DNA from: GCA-002708315 sp964460905
Lineage (GTDB): Bacteria; Bacteroidota; Bacteroidia; Bacteroidales; F082
DNA: 64,000 nucleotides
Assembly: GCA_964460905.1 (NCBI GenBank)
Contig: CAYWRM010000013.1
Coordinates: 1 to 64,000 of the forward strand
Reading direction: 5' to 3'
In this document: in pieces, positions 52,842 through 63,100 of the stretch
Position numbering within the stretch: position 1 is the stretch's first letter
How the letters are laid out: every line of letters begins with the position of its first letter
Made by a program: the position numbers and the translations under genes
The notes under the pieces: model-generated
Told to the model about the DNA's origin: nothing
Database searches by the model: none
Seen by the model: only the letters and a program-made list of their open reading frames with translations

Positions 52842-54215
52842 CTATTTCTTTACAACTATCTTTCGTGCTATTTCAGCACCATCAGTTTCAACCTTAATGA
52901 TATAAACATTATTATTTAGCTCGGTTGAATTTAGTGCAACCTCAAGCCTTTGCTCGGTGTTCATTCCGTTAAAAAGTGTGTTAATAGTTTCTCCTTCTTT
53001 TGAAAAAAGAGTAACCAGGATATTTTTTTCGCCAGCACCAATTATTGCAATAGTTGCCGAATGTACAACCGGATTTGGATAAACAATTACCTTGATTTCT
53101 TCTTCCATTTTAAAAAAATCAGCTTCGGTGGCCTTGTCAGGGTTAAAAAGTAAAAAGGCAATTGGAGTATTTGATTTCCGCATATGTTGTCTTGTCATCC
53201 TCATCACATCATCAGCATTTTGATTATTGTTTTCAGCTATGATGATTAGTTCTTTCTCCCATTCTGTAACATGGCTTTTTATTCTATTAGTATATTCTTT
53301 AATTTCTGAACCATGAGCAATAGCAATTTCTCTAACCTTGGTCATGCTATTTTGCATATCAGTACGCATGCCATCAAAATTAGAATCTTTTGCTCGCTTG
53401 CCTGCTACAAAGTCATCGCTTTCATACCAATTTTTAAACATTAATTTTCTAACCTGAATTTTTTGTCTTGCCGTTGAAATGGCTTCTCTATCATTATTGC
53501 TTAGAACTTTATCAAAAGCTTTACGTTCCTCAGCAATTACCGGGATTATATTCTCAACTGCAAACATTTTTATTTCATCTCTTAATTGAGGGTTTCTATT
53601 TCTTTTTACAGATCCCCTTTTAATGTTATTATTTCCATCTTGCTGTCTCATAGCTCTTGATTGTGAAATTCGTGGATTAAGGGGATCCCACAATAATAAC
53701 CAATCAGGATTTGATGCCCTTTCGAAAAACATATCAATACCTGTATGATCATCTTTATTACGCATTTGCTCAATGTTGTTTTTATCATGTATTGCTTTTA
53801 TATCAATAATCCAAGCTTGCATATTTTTTTTGATAAACTTACTATAAGAATCATTTAATTTTGGATGTGCATTTGTGATCTCTTTAATATCGTTTTGCAT
53901 ATCATACCTCATGGACTTTTTAATATTTGCATTTTCTTTATTAGAATCTGATCTTCTATTATAATTTCCACTTTGCCGTGAAACCTTTTTTGATCCATTG
54001 TTAGTTTTTTCATTTAGAATACGAAGTTCCACTTTTTCAGCATCTGACAGTTTATCAATATATATGATTTGCTGTTTTTCCAATGCCGGAAAAATATTGC
54101 TATCAAAGTACTGCTTAACTTCTTCTCTGGCATTTTGGTATGAATCATTTTGAGAAAAGGCTACAGTTATAAAGCCAATGGCTGCTAGTGTAAATAATAA
54201 GGATAATTTTTTCAT
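52842..54215 (-). CDS. Secreted duplicated-domain protein of unknown function with T9SS tail
   Basis: A 457-residue exported, basic/Asn-rich protein. Signal peptide at 1-21. The body is a tandem duplication: module 1 (about 25-190) runs REEVKQYFDSNIFPALEK ... MQNDIKEITNAH ... NPDWLLLWDP, module 2 (about 210-370) runs RDEIKMFAVENIIPVIAE ... MQNSMTKVREIAIAH ... TPIAFLLFNP. Both are mostly helical with long charged stretches, and a Lys/Arg/Asn-rich linker joins them. The layout slightly recalls Spy/CpxP-like helical families, but no hallmark motif is seen. The last about 80 residues (VIVYPNPVVHSATIAI to KIVVKK) form a T9SS sorting domain. No annotated family is recognised by me. Confidence 0.85.
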   Translation of the reverse strand: MKKLSLLFTLAAIGFITVAFSQNDSYQNAREEVKQYFDSNIFPALEKQQIIYIDKLSDAEKVELRILNEKTNNGSKKVSRQSGNYNRRSDSNKENANIKKSMRYDMQNDIKEITNAHPKLNDSYSKFIKKNMQAWIIDIKAIHDKNNIEQMRNKDDHTGIDMFFERASNPDWLLLWDPLNPRISQSRAMRQQDGNNNIKRGSVKRNRNPQLRDEIKMFAVENIIPVIAEERKAFDKVLSNNDREAISTARQKIQVRKLMFKNWYESDDFVAGKRAKDSNFDGMRTDMQNSMTKVREIAIAHGSEIKEYTNRIKSHVTEWEKELIIIAENNNQNADDVMRMTRQHMRKSNTPIAFLLFNPDKATEADFFKMEEEIKVIVYPNPVVHSATIAIIGAGEKNILVTLFSKEGETINTLFNGMNTEQRLEVALNSTELNNNVYIIKVETDGAEIARKIVVKK

Positions 54216-54463
54216 GCGATTGTTTTTTATATTTAATCATTAGACAAATGATTATCATTTTTTATTCCAACTTAAATTGACAAAATAATTTTATAAAACT
54301 AAATATTTAATATAAATATATATTATTTATCTGATTAGCTGTTAACAGCGTTTTGTCTTTATCAAATTATTAGTTAATAAAATGCAAAATAATATTATTC
54401 ATTTTTGCTGAATCAAAACCAAATGTTCCTAATTTGGCTTCGCAAAATAATAGCTCTTTAAAA

Positions 54464-56197
54464 ATGGAAATTGTAACCACAATTGGAAAAATATTAACTC
54501 TGATAGGATCCCTAGGGTTGTTTCTTTATGGCATGAAGATAATGAGTGAGGCTTTACAGAAAGTAGCAGGGGGAAAAATGAGACAAATTCTTGCTGTTAT
54601 GACAAACAACAGGTTCAAAGGAGCATTAACAGGGTTTTTAGTAACTACTACCATACAATCATCTTCTGCAACTACTGTTATGATTGTAAGCTTTGTAAAT
54701 GCTGGACTACTATCTCTTATAGCCGCAGTTGGTGTTATTATGGGAGCCAATATTGGCACCACCGTAACAGCATGGATTATTTCTCTTTTAGGTTTTAAAA
54801 TCAGCCTTAGTTTTTTGTCACTTCCATTAATTGGAATAAGTTTTCCATTCTTTTTTTCAAAAAACAGCTTAAAAAAATCATGGGGAGAATTAATTATCGG
54901 GTTTGCCATACTTTTTATAGGTCTCCAGTTCTTAAAAGAATCCGTACCTGATATAAACAACAATCCAGGGATACTAAATTTTCTTTCTTCATTTACTGAT
55001 TTAGGGTATATTTCTATCCTTATTTTTGTGATTATTGGAACAATTCTTACTGTTATTATTCAATCTTCAAGTGCTACTATGGCTCTAACTTTGGTTATGA
55101 CGTACAATGGACTAATACCATTTGAATTAGCAGCCGCAATGATTCTGGGCGAAAATATTGGAACAACAATAACCGCAAATATTGCTGCTTTTGTTGCAAA
55201 TATCTCTGCCAAACGTGCAGCGCGAGCTCACTTTATATTCAACACCTTTGGTGTAATTTGGATGTTAATAGTCTTCCATCCATTTTTAAGAGTTATTGAC
55301 CATTTTATGCAACATTATCATAGCATATCCATTTTGTCAACTGACCTTTCAAAAGTCGACTATGAAACTATAAAACAGGAATATCCAATAGCCCTTTCTA
55401 TTTTTCATACCAGTTTTAATATACTTAATACCTTGATGTTAATTGGTTTTGCATCATTAATAGCCAAAATTGCAACCAAAATGGTTCCTGGTGATGATGA
55501 GGATGATGAAGAATTCAGATTACAATATATAGATTCAGGACTGTTTTCAACGAGTGAGCTTTCCATTATGCAAGCAAAAAATGAAATTTCAAATTTTGGT
55601 AGCCGTATAGAAAAAATGTTCTTATTTATACCATCATTATTGCATGAGAAACGTTTAAAAAAATACGATAAGTTCCTTGCAAAAATTGAAAAGTATGAGC
55701 AAATAACAGATAATATTGAAATAGAAATTGCCACATATCTGACTCGAATTTCAGAAGATGAATTAACATATGACAGCTCGAAAAAAATCAGGGCCATGTT
55801 AAAAATAATAGATGATATGGAGAGTGTTGGCGATGTAGTATACCAGCTTTCTATAATCATCGATAATGGAAATCAACGGAAATTAATTTTTACAGATGAG
55901 CAGAATAACTCACTAAATGAGCTATTTGAAATGATAAGGGAAGCTTTTGTTGAGATGAATAAAAACCTTGTTAGTTCTTATCAGGAAGTTAATCCTGCTA
56001 CAGCTTTTCTTTTTGAAAAAAAGATCAACAAGAAAAGAAATATGATGCGACATCAGCATGTTGACGATTTGAAAGAAAAAAAATACAAGCATAAAATTGG
56101 CACATATTATAGTGATGTATTTTCCCTAACAGAAAAAGTTGGGGACTATATAATTAACGTAACAGAGGCTATTGTAGAATATCAAGATATTAAGTAA
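54464..56197 (+). CDS. Na/Pi cotransporter family protein with PhoU-like tail
   Basis: Sodium-dependent phosphate (or other anion) uptake protein of 577 residues with my start at the ATG of 54464; the TTG at 54434 is less likely. The two Na/Pi inverted repeats each carry the QSSS motif: TTIQSSSATTVMIV (about 68) and TVIIQSSSATMALTL (about 205), with GANIGTTVTAW and GENIGTTITAN following. The C-terminal third (about 365-577) is helical and PhoU-like (ISNFGSRIEKM, EKYEQITDNIEIEIATYL), probably regulatory. Together with the alkaline phosphatase it gives the cell a phosphate-scavenging capacity. Stands alone. Confidence 0.93.
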   Translation: MEIVTTIGKILTLIGSLGLFLYGMKIMSEALQKVAGGKMRQILAVMTNNRFKGALTGFLVTTTIQSSSATTVMIVSFVNAGLLSLIAAVGVIMGANIGTTVTAWIISLLGFKISLSFLSLPLIGISFPFFFSKNSLKKSWGELIIGFAILFIGLQFLKESVPDINNNPGILNFLSSFTDLGYISILIFVIIGTILTVIIQSSSATMALTLVMTYNGLIPFELAAAMILGENIGTTITANIAAFVANISAKRAARAHFIFNTFGVIWMLIVFHPFLRVIDHFMQHYHSISILSTDLSKVDYETIKQEYPIALSIFHTSFNILNTLMLIGFASLIAKIATKMVPGDDEDDEEFRLQYIDSGLFSTSELSIMQAKNEISNFGSRIEKMFLFIPSLLHEKRLKKYDKFLAKIEKYEQITDNIEIEIATYLTRISEDELTYDSSKKIRAMLKIIDDMESVGDVVYQLSIIIDNGNQRKLIFTDEQNNSLNELFEMIREAFVEMNKNLVSSYQEVNPATAFLFEKKINKKRNMMRHQHVDDLKEKKYKHKIGTYYSDVFSLTEKVGDYIINVTEAIVEYQDIK

Positions 56198-56238
56198 AAT
56201 TTGTATATAATTAGGTATATTTCGAACGAAATTAGTTT

Positions 56239-56246
56239 TAACTTTG
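56239..56246 (+). promoter_or_regulatory. Putative -7 box of the C10 peptidase gene
   Basis: TAACTTTG fits TAnnTTTG, 25 bases before the ATG at 56272; the upstream -33 candidate is TTCG, not TTTG. Confidence 0.4.
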
Positions 56247-56271
56247 ACTACAACAAATAAGCTCAATTATA

Positions 56272-57759
56272 ATGAAAAAGCTAATTTTATTAATTCTAAT
56301 TTCAGTTACCATAAATGTCAGTCAGTTTGCCCAAAACATTAAATATGATGATGCATTACAAGTTGCAAAAAACAAAATCATCTTATTAGGCAACGATAAT
56401 TCACACAGTATTTTTGGTGATATACAAATCTTCGAAAAAAAGGCTTCCCAACCATTATTCTTTGTTTTTAACCTGAAACCTGCAGGCTATATTGTCGTTA
56501 CTTCAAGAAAAGATCTGCCTCCTGTAATCGCATATTCATTTGAAAACAATTATAATGCTGACAACAGCCTTCAAAATCCTTTAAAAGAACTGCTTATATC
56601 AGATATTGAAGCCAGAATTGCCTCAGTTGGTACATTGCACAAAAATACAATTGAAAAAATAAAACAGGAATGGGAAAATTTATTAATAGGTATTAATGAT
56701 AGTAAAACAATATTCCAGCAATGGCCCGAAGAAGGAACAACCTCAACAGGTGGATGGCTGGAAACAAACTGGACACAAAGTTATCCTTATAATAAATACT
56801 GCCCTATTGATCCGGTAACATCACAAAGAAGTTATGTTGGATGTCCTGCAACAGCCATGGCACAAATAGTCAACTATTACGAAGCTATTAATTCAACTAA
56901 ATTTACAGATGATGATGACTATTATCATTCGTATGCAGGAAGAAATTTTTGGATTGATGATGACTATGAGGAATATGGTTTCCTGTCTTTTCCAATTATT
57001 AATATCTTTTTAGAATCTATTGCCAACAAATATGAAGTTATCAACCAGCTAACTAATGATGAAAAAGCAGCGCTTAGTTTTGCATGTGGTGTTGCAGCAA
57101 GACAGGTATTTACTTCTGAAGGTTCAGGAACATTTGGTGTTAACCAGGCCCTTGATGCATATATGAAATTTGGTTATAATGAAGCTGTTTTGTTAGATGA
57201 TAGCGATACAAATATGTTTAGTGTTATGTCGCAAAACATTATGGAAGCACGACCTATTCACTTTGCTGTTGTAAACCAACAATGGAATTCGGGGCACAAT
57301 GTTGTAGTTGATGGCTATAATACTGATAACTACTACCATGTTAATTTTGGCTGGGGAGGTTCGTATAATGGCTGGTATTTGCTGCCTCAAGAATTTCCGC
57401 TACAGCTTACTGTAATTGAAGGAGTAATTGTAAATATTGCCTACCCACCAGTTTATACAGAGGTTTTTAATTCCCCAACTAATAGTATAAATAGCATCAA
57501 AATCTATCCAAATCCTGCAAAAGATTTCATAAATATTGAACTTAATATATTTGATGCTGAAAAAATTACTGTAAGCATTGTGGATATTTTCGGAAAAACA
57601 ATCTACAAAGCAAACCAAAACATGATTAAAGAGGGGAAAAATAAAATACTATCACTAAATTTAAACTCTGTTTCTGGAGATAAATTAAGCCCGGGAATAT
57701 ACTTGCTAAAAGCAGAGACTAATGGAAAAACTACTGTTACAAAATTTAATATTCAATAG
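56272..57759 (+). CDS. C10-family (streptopain-like) cysteine protease with T9SS tail
   Basis: Exported thiol protease of 495 residues: signal peptide (1-20), Spi/propeptide domain (about 25-135, with ASQPLFFVFNLKPAGYIVV and AYSFENNYNADNSLQNPLKE), then the C10 catalytic domain (about 150-395). Catalytic Cys in GCPATAMAQIVNYYE (about 198) and catalytic His in GHNVVVDGYNTDNYYHVNFGWGG (split here only for length; His at about 343). The WGG block is typical of SpeB/interpain. Residues about 410-495 (IKIYPNPAKDFINIELN to TKFNIQ) are a T9SS sorting domain. Probably secreted as a zymogen and processed outside. Confidence 0.93.
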   Translation: MKKLILLILISVTINVSQFAQNIKYDDALQVAKNKIILLGNDNSHSIFGDIQIFEKKASQPLFFVFNLKPAGYIVVTSRKDLPPVIAYSFENNYNADNSLQNPLKELLISDIEARIASVGTLHKNTIEKIKQEWENLLIGINDSKTIFQQWPEEGTTSTGGWLETNWTQSYPYNKYCPIDPVTSQRSYVGCPATAMAQIVNYYEAINSTKFTDDDDYYHSYAGRNFWIDDDYEEYGFLSFPIINIFLESIANKYEVINQLTNDEKAALSFACGVAARQVFTSEGSGTFGVNQALDAYMKFGYNEAVLLDDSDTNMFSVMSQNIMEARPIHFAVVNQQWNSGHNVVVDGYNTDNYYHVNFGWGGSYNGWYLLPQEFPLQLTVIEGVIVNIAYPPVYTEVFNSPTNSINSIKIYPNPAKDFINIELNIFDAEKITVSIVDIFGKTIYKANQNMIKEGKNKILSLNLNSVSGDKLSPGIYLLKAETNGKTTVTKFNIQ

Positions 57760-57799
57760 AATAAGAACCAATTAGTATCAAACCATATTCTTACAACCA

Positions 57800-59038
57800 C
57801 TAATTTTTAACAACCTTGTAAAGTTTATCCCCGCGACGAACCATGCCCGTTACTTTAATGGAACAAATTTCACCCTTATCTACTTTGTTTACGGGATCTA
57901 AATCAAGTCTTATTTCATCAACAACAGCTTCATAAACACCTGTTGTTTCTCCAATTATTTTAATCTCATCATCAAGATTAAGATCATGAGTTTCAATTTT
58001 AACTTCTGCTACCCCAATCTTGCTAAAATAATTGGTTATTTTACCGATATACATTTTACGCTGAGTAGCTTGATTACCATAATCTTCAGTCCATTCGCCA
58101 AACTTACTGCCCATGTAATAACCATCCCAAAAACCTCTGTTATAAACAGTTGATAACCGGGCATTCCACTTATCAATATTTTCCTGATTATAGTTTCCGT
58201 CAAACCAGGCATCAACAGCCTCACGATATACTGAAGCAATTGTTTTTACATATTCCGGTGAGCGGCCACGACCTTCAAGCTTAAGAACTCTTACACCGGC
58301 ATCAAGTATGTAATCCAGCAAAGCAACTGTATTTAAGTCCTTTGGTGACATGATATATTCATTATCTATTTCCAGTTGCTCGCCTGTTTCTTTATCAGTA
58401 ACTGTATATTTTCGGCGGCATTGCTGCAAACACGCTCCTCGGTTAGCTGAGGAATTTAGGTTATCGAGGCTTAAGTAACATTTACCTGATACAGCCATAC
58501 ACAAAGCACCATGAGCAAATACCTCAATTTGAACTAAATTACCCGAAGGCCCGCAAATGTTTTGTTCGCTAATTGCGGTAGTAATTTCTTTTACCTGTTT
58601 AATTTCAAGCTCACGGGCAGTAACCATCACATCAGCATATTGCGAATAATATTTAACGGCTTTGATATTTGTTATATTGGTTTGTGTTGACATATGAATC
58701 TCTATACCAACCGAAAATGCATATTGAATTACTGATTGATCGGACGCAATAATTGCTGTAATATTATTTTGTTTGGCTGCATTAACAATCTCACGCATTG
58801 TTTCAAGTTCACTATCATAAATAACAGTATTCAAAGTTATATATGTACGAACATTATTTTCCTTACAAATATTTGAGATACTAACTAAATCTTCTAAAGT
58901 GAAGTTTTTTGAAGATTTGGAACGCATATTAAGATTGCCTATTCCAAAGTAAACCGAGTTAGCGCCACCTTGTATTGCTGCCATTAATGATTCATAGGAA
59001 CCTACCGGAGCCATTATTTCAATATCGTTTGCTGTCAT
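57800..59038 (-). CDS. U32 peptidase-family protein, TrhP/YegQ-like
   Basis: Member of the U32 family, better understood as prephenate-dependent tRNA/23S rRNA hydroxylation factors (TrhP/RlhA type). The N-terminus (IMAPVGSYESLMAAIQGGANSVYFG) and the cysteine cluster EVFAHGALCMAVSGKCYLS ... NRGACLQQCRRKY are both diagnostic; four Cys could hold an iron-sulfur cluster. 412 residues with a C-terminal beta-barrel-like extension (about 320-412). It is the last gene of the minus-strand cluster with lspA, the dksA-like gene and ileS, only 9 bases from lspA. Peptidase activity is unlikely. Confidence 0.93.
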   Translation of the reverse strand: MTANDIEIMAPVGSYESLMAAIQGGANSVYFGIGNLNMRSKSSKNFTLEDLVSISNICKENNVRTYITLNTVIYDSELETMREIVNAAKQNNITAIIASDQSVIQYAFSVGIEIHMSTQTNITNIKAVKYYSQYADVMVTARELEIKQVKEITTAISEQNICGPSGNLVQIEVFAHGALCMAVSGKCYLSLDNLNSSANRGACLQQCRRKYTVTDKETGEQLEIDNEYIMSPKDLNTVALLDYILDAGVRVLKLEGRGRSPEYVKTIASVYREAVDAWFDGNYNQENIDKWNARLSTVYNRGFWDGYYMGSKFGEWTEDYGNQATQRKMYIGKITNYFSKIGVAEVKIETHDLNLDDEIKIIGETTGVYEAVVDEIRLDLDPVNKVDKGEICSIKVTGMVRRGDKLYKVVKN

Positions 59039-59047
59039 GTAGTTATT

Positions 59048-59662
59048 TTAGGGCTGCAAATTCTTCCTTTCAAAAAGAAGGAGATAAATTACTCCTACAG
59101 TAATTGACGAGTCGGCAATATTAAATATAGGTCGGAAAAATATAAAATGGCCATCATGACCATATAGCCATAAAGGAATCCATGACGGACCATCAGCTTG
59201 TACAAAATCAATGATTGGGAAATAAAGCATATCAACAACACGACCATGTAAGAATGAAGCATAACCCTGTCCTTCAGCAGCCAAAACACCCAGAGTATGG
59301 TAAGTACTTTGTGTAAAAATCAACCCATAAAAAGCACTGTCGATAATGTTACCAAGCGCTCCGGCAAATATTAATGAAATACTGATAATTAGTCCATTAT
59401 TTCTTTTTTTCTTGACAAGTATTATCAAATATATTGCAATGGCAATAATTGCTAGTATTCTAAAAACACTTAGCGAAAGCTTTCCCAACTCACCACCAAA
59501 TTGTAAACCAAAAGCCATTCCATTGTTCTCTGTAAAATACAAGTTAAACCAATTACCTAGCACAGGAATTTCTTCACCAAGGGTCATGCTTAGCTTAACC
59601 CATACTTTTAAAATTTGGTCTGCAATCAGAACAAACAATATTACAAAAACGGACTTTTTCAA
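59048..59662 (-). CDS. lspA: Prolipoprotein signal peptidase
   Basis: Removes the signal peptide of diacylated prolipoproteins in the inner membrane. At 204 residues it is longer than the usual 160 because of an about 35-residue insert, as in many Bacteroidota. The catalytic Asp pair is present: Asp in GNIIDSAFYG and Asp in FNIADSSITVG. The conserved NNGMAFG block lies at about 48. Its partner substrates include the many lipoproteins in this window. Seven bases separate it from the dksA-like gene, giving the conserved ileS-dksA-lspA order. Confidence 0.97.
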   Translation of the reverse strand: MKKSVFVILFVLIADQILKVWVKLSMTLGEEIPVLGNWFNLYFTENNGMAFGLQFGGELGKLSLSVFRILAIIAIAIYLIILVKKKRNNGLIISISLIFAGALGNIIDSAFYGLIFTQSTYHTLGVLAAEGQGYASFLHGRVVDMLYFPIIDFVQADGPSWIPLWLYGHDGHFIFFRPIFNIADSSITVGVIYLLLFERKNLQP

Positions 59663-59669
59663 TTTCAGA

Positions 59670-60086
59670 TTAATTTATAGGGTCAGGTTTTGCCATTTGG
59701 TTTTTTGCATCTATGCTTAAAGTTGCATGAGGTACTGCTCTTAGTCTTTCTTTGCTAATTAACTTTCCGGTTACTCTACATATACCATAAGTTTCATTTT
59801 CAATTCGAATTAAAGCATTTTCAAGGTTTGTCATAAAACGCTTTTGTCGAGCGGCAAGTCTACTGTTTTCTTCTTTTGACAGAACTTGTTGACCTTCCTC
59901 CAGCACCTTAAATGTTGGAGAGGTATCGTTAGTACCATGCTCACTATTATTACTATATGCTTCTGTTAACAAATCAAAATCTTCTCTTGCTTTTTCAAGC
60001 TTTGCAACTATTATCTGTTTAAATTCTTCAAGTTCAACATCAGAATATTTTGTCTTATTTTGCTCTTTTTTATCATTCTCTTTCAT
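59670..60086 (-). CDS. DksA/TraR-family protein with degenerate zinc finger
   Basis: RNA-polymerase-binding regulator of the DksA/TraR type. A 138-residue protein with a coiled-coil (about 20-70, with EEFKQIIVAKLEKAREDFDLL) and a finger region, NETYGICRVTGKLISKERL ... VPHATLSIDAK. Only the first of the four zinc Cys is kept (GIC); the second becomes Thr-like and the third/fourth become Ser/none, so zinc is unlikely. The coiled-coil tip keeps acidic residues (KEENSRLAA region). This Cys-poor form is typical of Bacteroidota. It sits between ileS and lspA. ppGpp responsiveness cannot be judged. Confidence 0.9.
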   Translation of the reverse strand: MKENDKKEQNKTKYSDVELEEFKQIIVAKLEKAREDFDLLTEAYSNNSEHGTNDTSPTFKVLEEGQQVLSKEENSRLAARQKRFMTNLENALIRIENETYGICRVTGKLISKERLRAVPHATLSIDAKNQMAKPDPIN

Positions 60087-60182
60087 AGCCTTCTATTTTT
60101 AATCCTGTTAACAGGGTTTATTTTGACCGTATAAATATACACTATTTTTTAATTCTCAAATACATCCCTAATTCAGGTAAAG

Positions 60183-63100
60183 TTATTGTTTATTAATTAA
60201 TAAAGATATTGAAATTCCTACAAGCAACTCAACTTCTTCAGTACAATCTTGCCCTATATTTTCGGAAAAACTTAGTTTAGCAAGAGTTTCCGAGCAAATA
60301 TAATCATTAAATTTTATAAACGCATTATCAGATAAGGGGTTGTTCTCAACTATCAGGTTTATTCTGTCAGTAACTTCCATCCCTTTTTCTTTTCTAAGAT
60401 TCTGAATACGATTTACAAATTCACGTGCTAATCCCTCATCCTGTAGTTCAGAAGTAACAGTAATATCTAAGGCAACAGTGAGTGTTCCGTCAGTTGCAAC
60501 ACTCCATCCGGGTATATCTTCGGTACTGATTTCAACATCATTAAGTGTAATATCAAATTTGTTATCATCAATTGTAAGAGTATATTCACCGACTTTTTCA
60601 AGCTGTTTTATACCCTCTTGATCAATGTTTTGAATAGCCCCTGAGAGCTGCTTCATCAGCTTGCCATACTTAGGTCCCAGAGATTTAAAGTTTGCCTTAA
60701 TCTTTTTAACAAGCACTCCTGAATCATCAGTAATATAATCTACCTTTTTAACATTAACTTCTGAAAGAATAAGATCTTCAATAGCTTTAATCTGTTTCAA
60801 AGTATTGTCAGAAAATACCGGGATCATTATTTTGGCCAAAGGCTGACGAACACGCAAAAAATTCTTCTTCCGTAAGGATAATACCATTGATGATATTTTC
60901 TGAGCTAACTCCATTCGCTCTTCTAGATCTTTATCAATTAATTCATCATTACAAACTGGAAAATCTGTTAAATGAACTGATTCCTCTTTATGTTTTCCTC
61001 CAACATTATTTAAATCAGTAAATAACCGATCGCTAAAAAAGGGTGCTATTGGAGAACTCAGCTTTGCAACAGTTTCCAGCACAGTATAAAGTGTTTGGTA
61101 AGCCTCTATTTTATCTTTAGCATACGATCCTTTCCAAAATCTTCTTCGCGATAAACGAACATACCAATTACTAAGGTGCTCATTAACAAAATATTGAATT
61201 GCCCTGCCTGCCCTAGTTGGTTCATAATTTGTAAAAGCCTCATCAACATTCTTGACGAGCGTATTTAGCTCTGAAAGAATCCATCTATCTAGTTCCATTC
61301 TTTCGTTAACAGGAATTTCATCTTCGCTATATGTAAAGCCATCAATATTTGCATATAGGGCAAAAAATGAATACGTGTTATACAGAGTACCTAGAAATTT
61401 TCTTCTTATTTCATCAATACCTGCTTCATCAAAACGAAGGTTGTCCCAAGGTTGAGAGTTGGTAATCATATACCATCTTGTGGCATCAGGGCCATATTTG
61501 TCTATTGTTTTAAATGGGTCAACAGCATTTCCAAGTCTCTTGGACATTTTGTTGCCATTTTTGTCAAGTACCAATCCGTTAGAAACAACATTTTTATATG
61601 CTACTGAATCAAACAACATTGAAGCAATTGCATGGAGTGTAAAAAACCACCCTCTAGTTTGATCAACACCTTCTGCAATAAAATCAGCAGGAAAATTTTG
61701 TTCAAATTCTTCCTTATTTTCAAACGGATAATGAAACTGCGCGTATGGCATTGATCCTGAATCGAACCACACATCAATTAAACCAGGTTCGCGGAACATT
61801 TTTTTACCGCTTTCTGAAACAAGAATTATATCATCAACATATGGTCGGTGAAAATCAAATGTAAGATAATTTTCCTTGCTCATATTACCGGGTTCGAAAT
61901 CAGCTAATGGGCTATTATCCATAAATCCGGCCGTCATTGATTTTTCAATCTCCGCTTTAAGCTCTTCTGCAGAGCCAATCGCTTTTTGCTCTAACCTATC
62001 TTCTGTTACCCAAATTGGTAATGGAACACCCCAATACCGGGATCTTGATAAATTCCAGTCAACAAGATTTTCCAACCAATTACCAAATCTACCTTCACCG
62101 GTTGCTTTAGGTTTCCAATTGATTGTCTTATTCAACTCAATCATCCTATCTTTAAGGGCTGTGGTTTTAATAAACCAGTTATCGAGAGGATAATACAATA
62201 TTGGTTTATCAGTACGCCAACAATGTGGATAACTATGCACGTGCTTTTCAACCTTAAATGCTTTATTATTCTGTTTTAGATTTACTGCAAGGTCAATATC
62301 TAAAGTAGCATCTTTGGCATCAAGTGTTTCATCATATGCATTTTTTACATACCTACCGGCATATTCATTATATAACTCAACATTAACATTGTTTTTAACA
62401 AATTCGGCATCAAGATCTTCAATATTAAAAAAGCGTCCTTTGAAATCGACCATTGGACGACGTTCGCCATTTTTATCAATCAGTACCAAAGGAACAATCC
62501 CCATTAATTTTGCAACCCTATCGTCATCGGCACCAAAAGTTGGGGCAATATGAACTATTCCTGTACCATCTACTGTAGTAACAAAATCACCTGGAATTAC
62601 TTCAAAAGCCTTACCCATTGGTGCTATCCATGGGAAAAGTTGCTCATAAGTAACACCCGTTAATTCAAAACCTTTACATTCACCAACAACTTTAAATGGA
62701 ACTTTTTTGTCACCTTTTATATATTCATCAAAGGGAATGTCTTTATTCTTTTCGTTAAAATATGCGTTAAGTCTATCCTTGGCAATAATTACCGTTATAG
62801 GAATTCCGGTGTACTGATTGTAAGTTACTACTTTGACATAGTCAATTTTATCTCCAACAGCAAGAGCAGTATTTGATGGCAGCGTCCATGGTGTTGTGGT
62901 CCATGCAATTATATATAGGTCTCCTTCCACATCATTAAATACTTTATGAGGAGCTTCATTTCTTATCACTTTAAACTGTGCAATGGCAGTAGTATCGGTA
63001 ACATCCTGATAACAACCTGGTTGATTAATTTCATGGGTACTAAGCCCTGTACCTGCAGCAGGAGAATACGGTTGAATACTATAACCCTTGTAAAGAAGCC

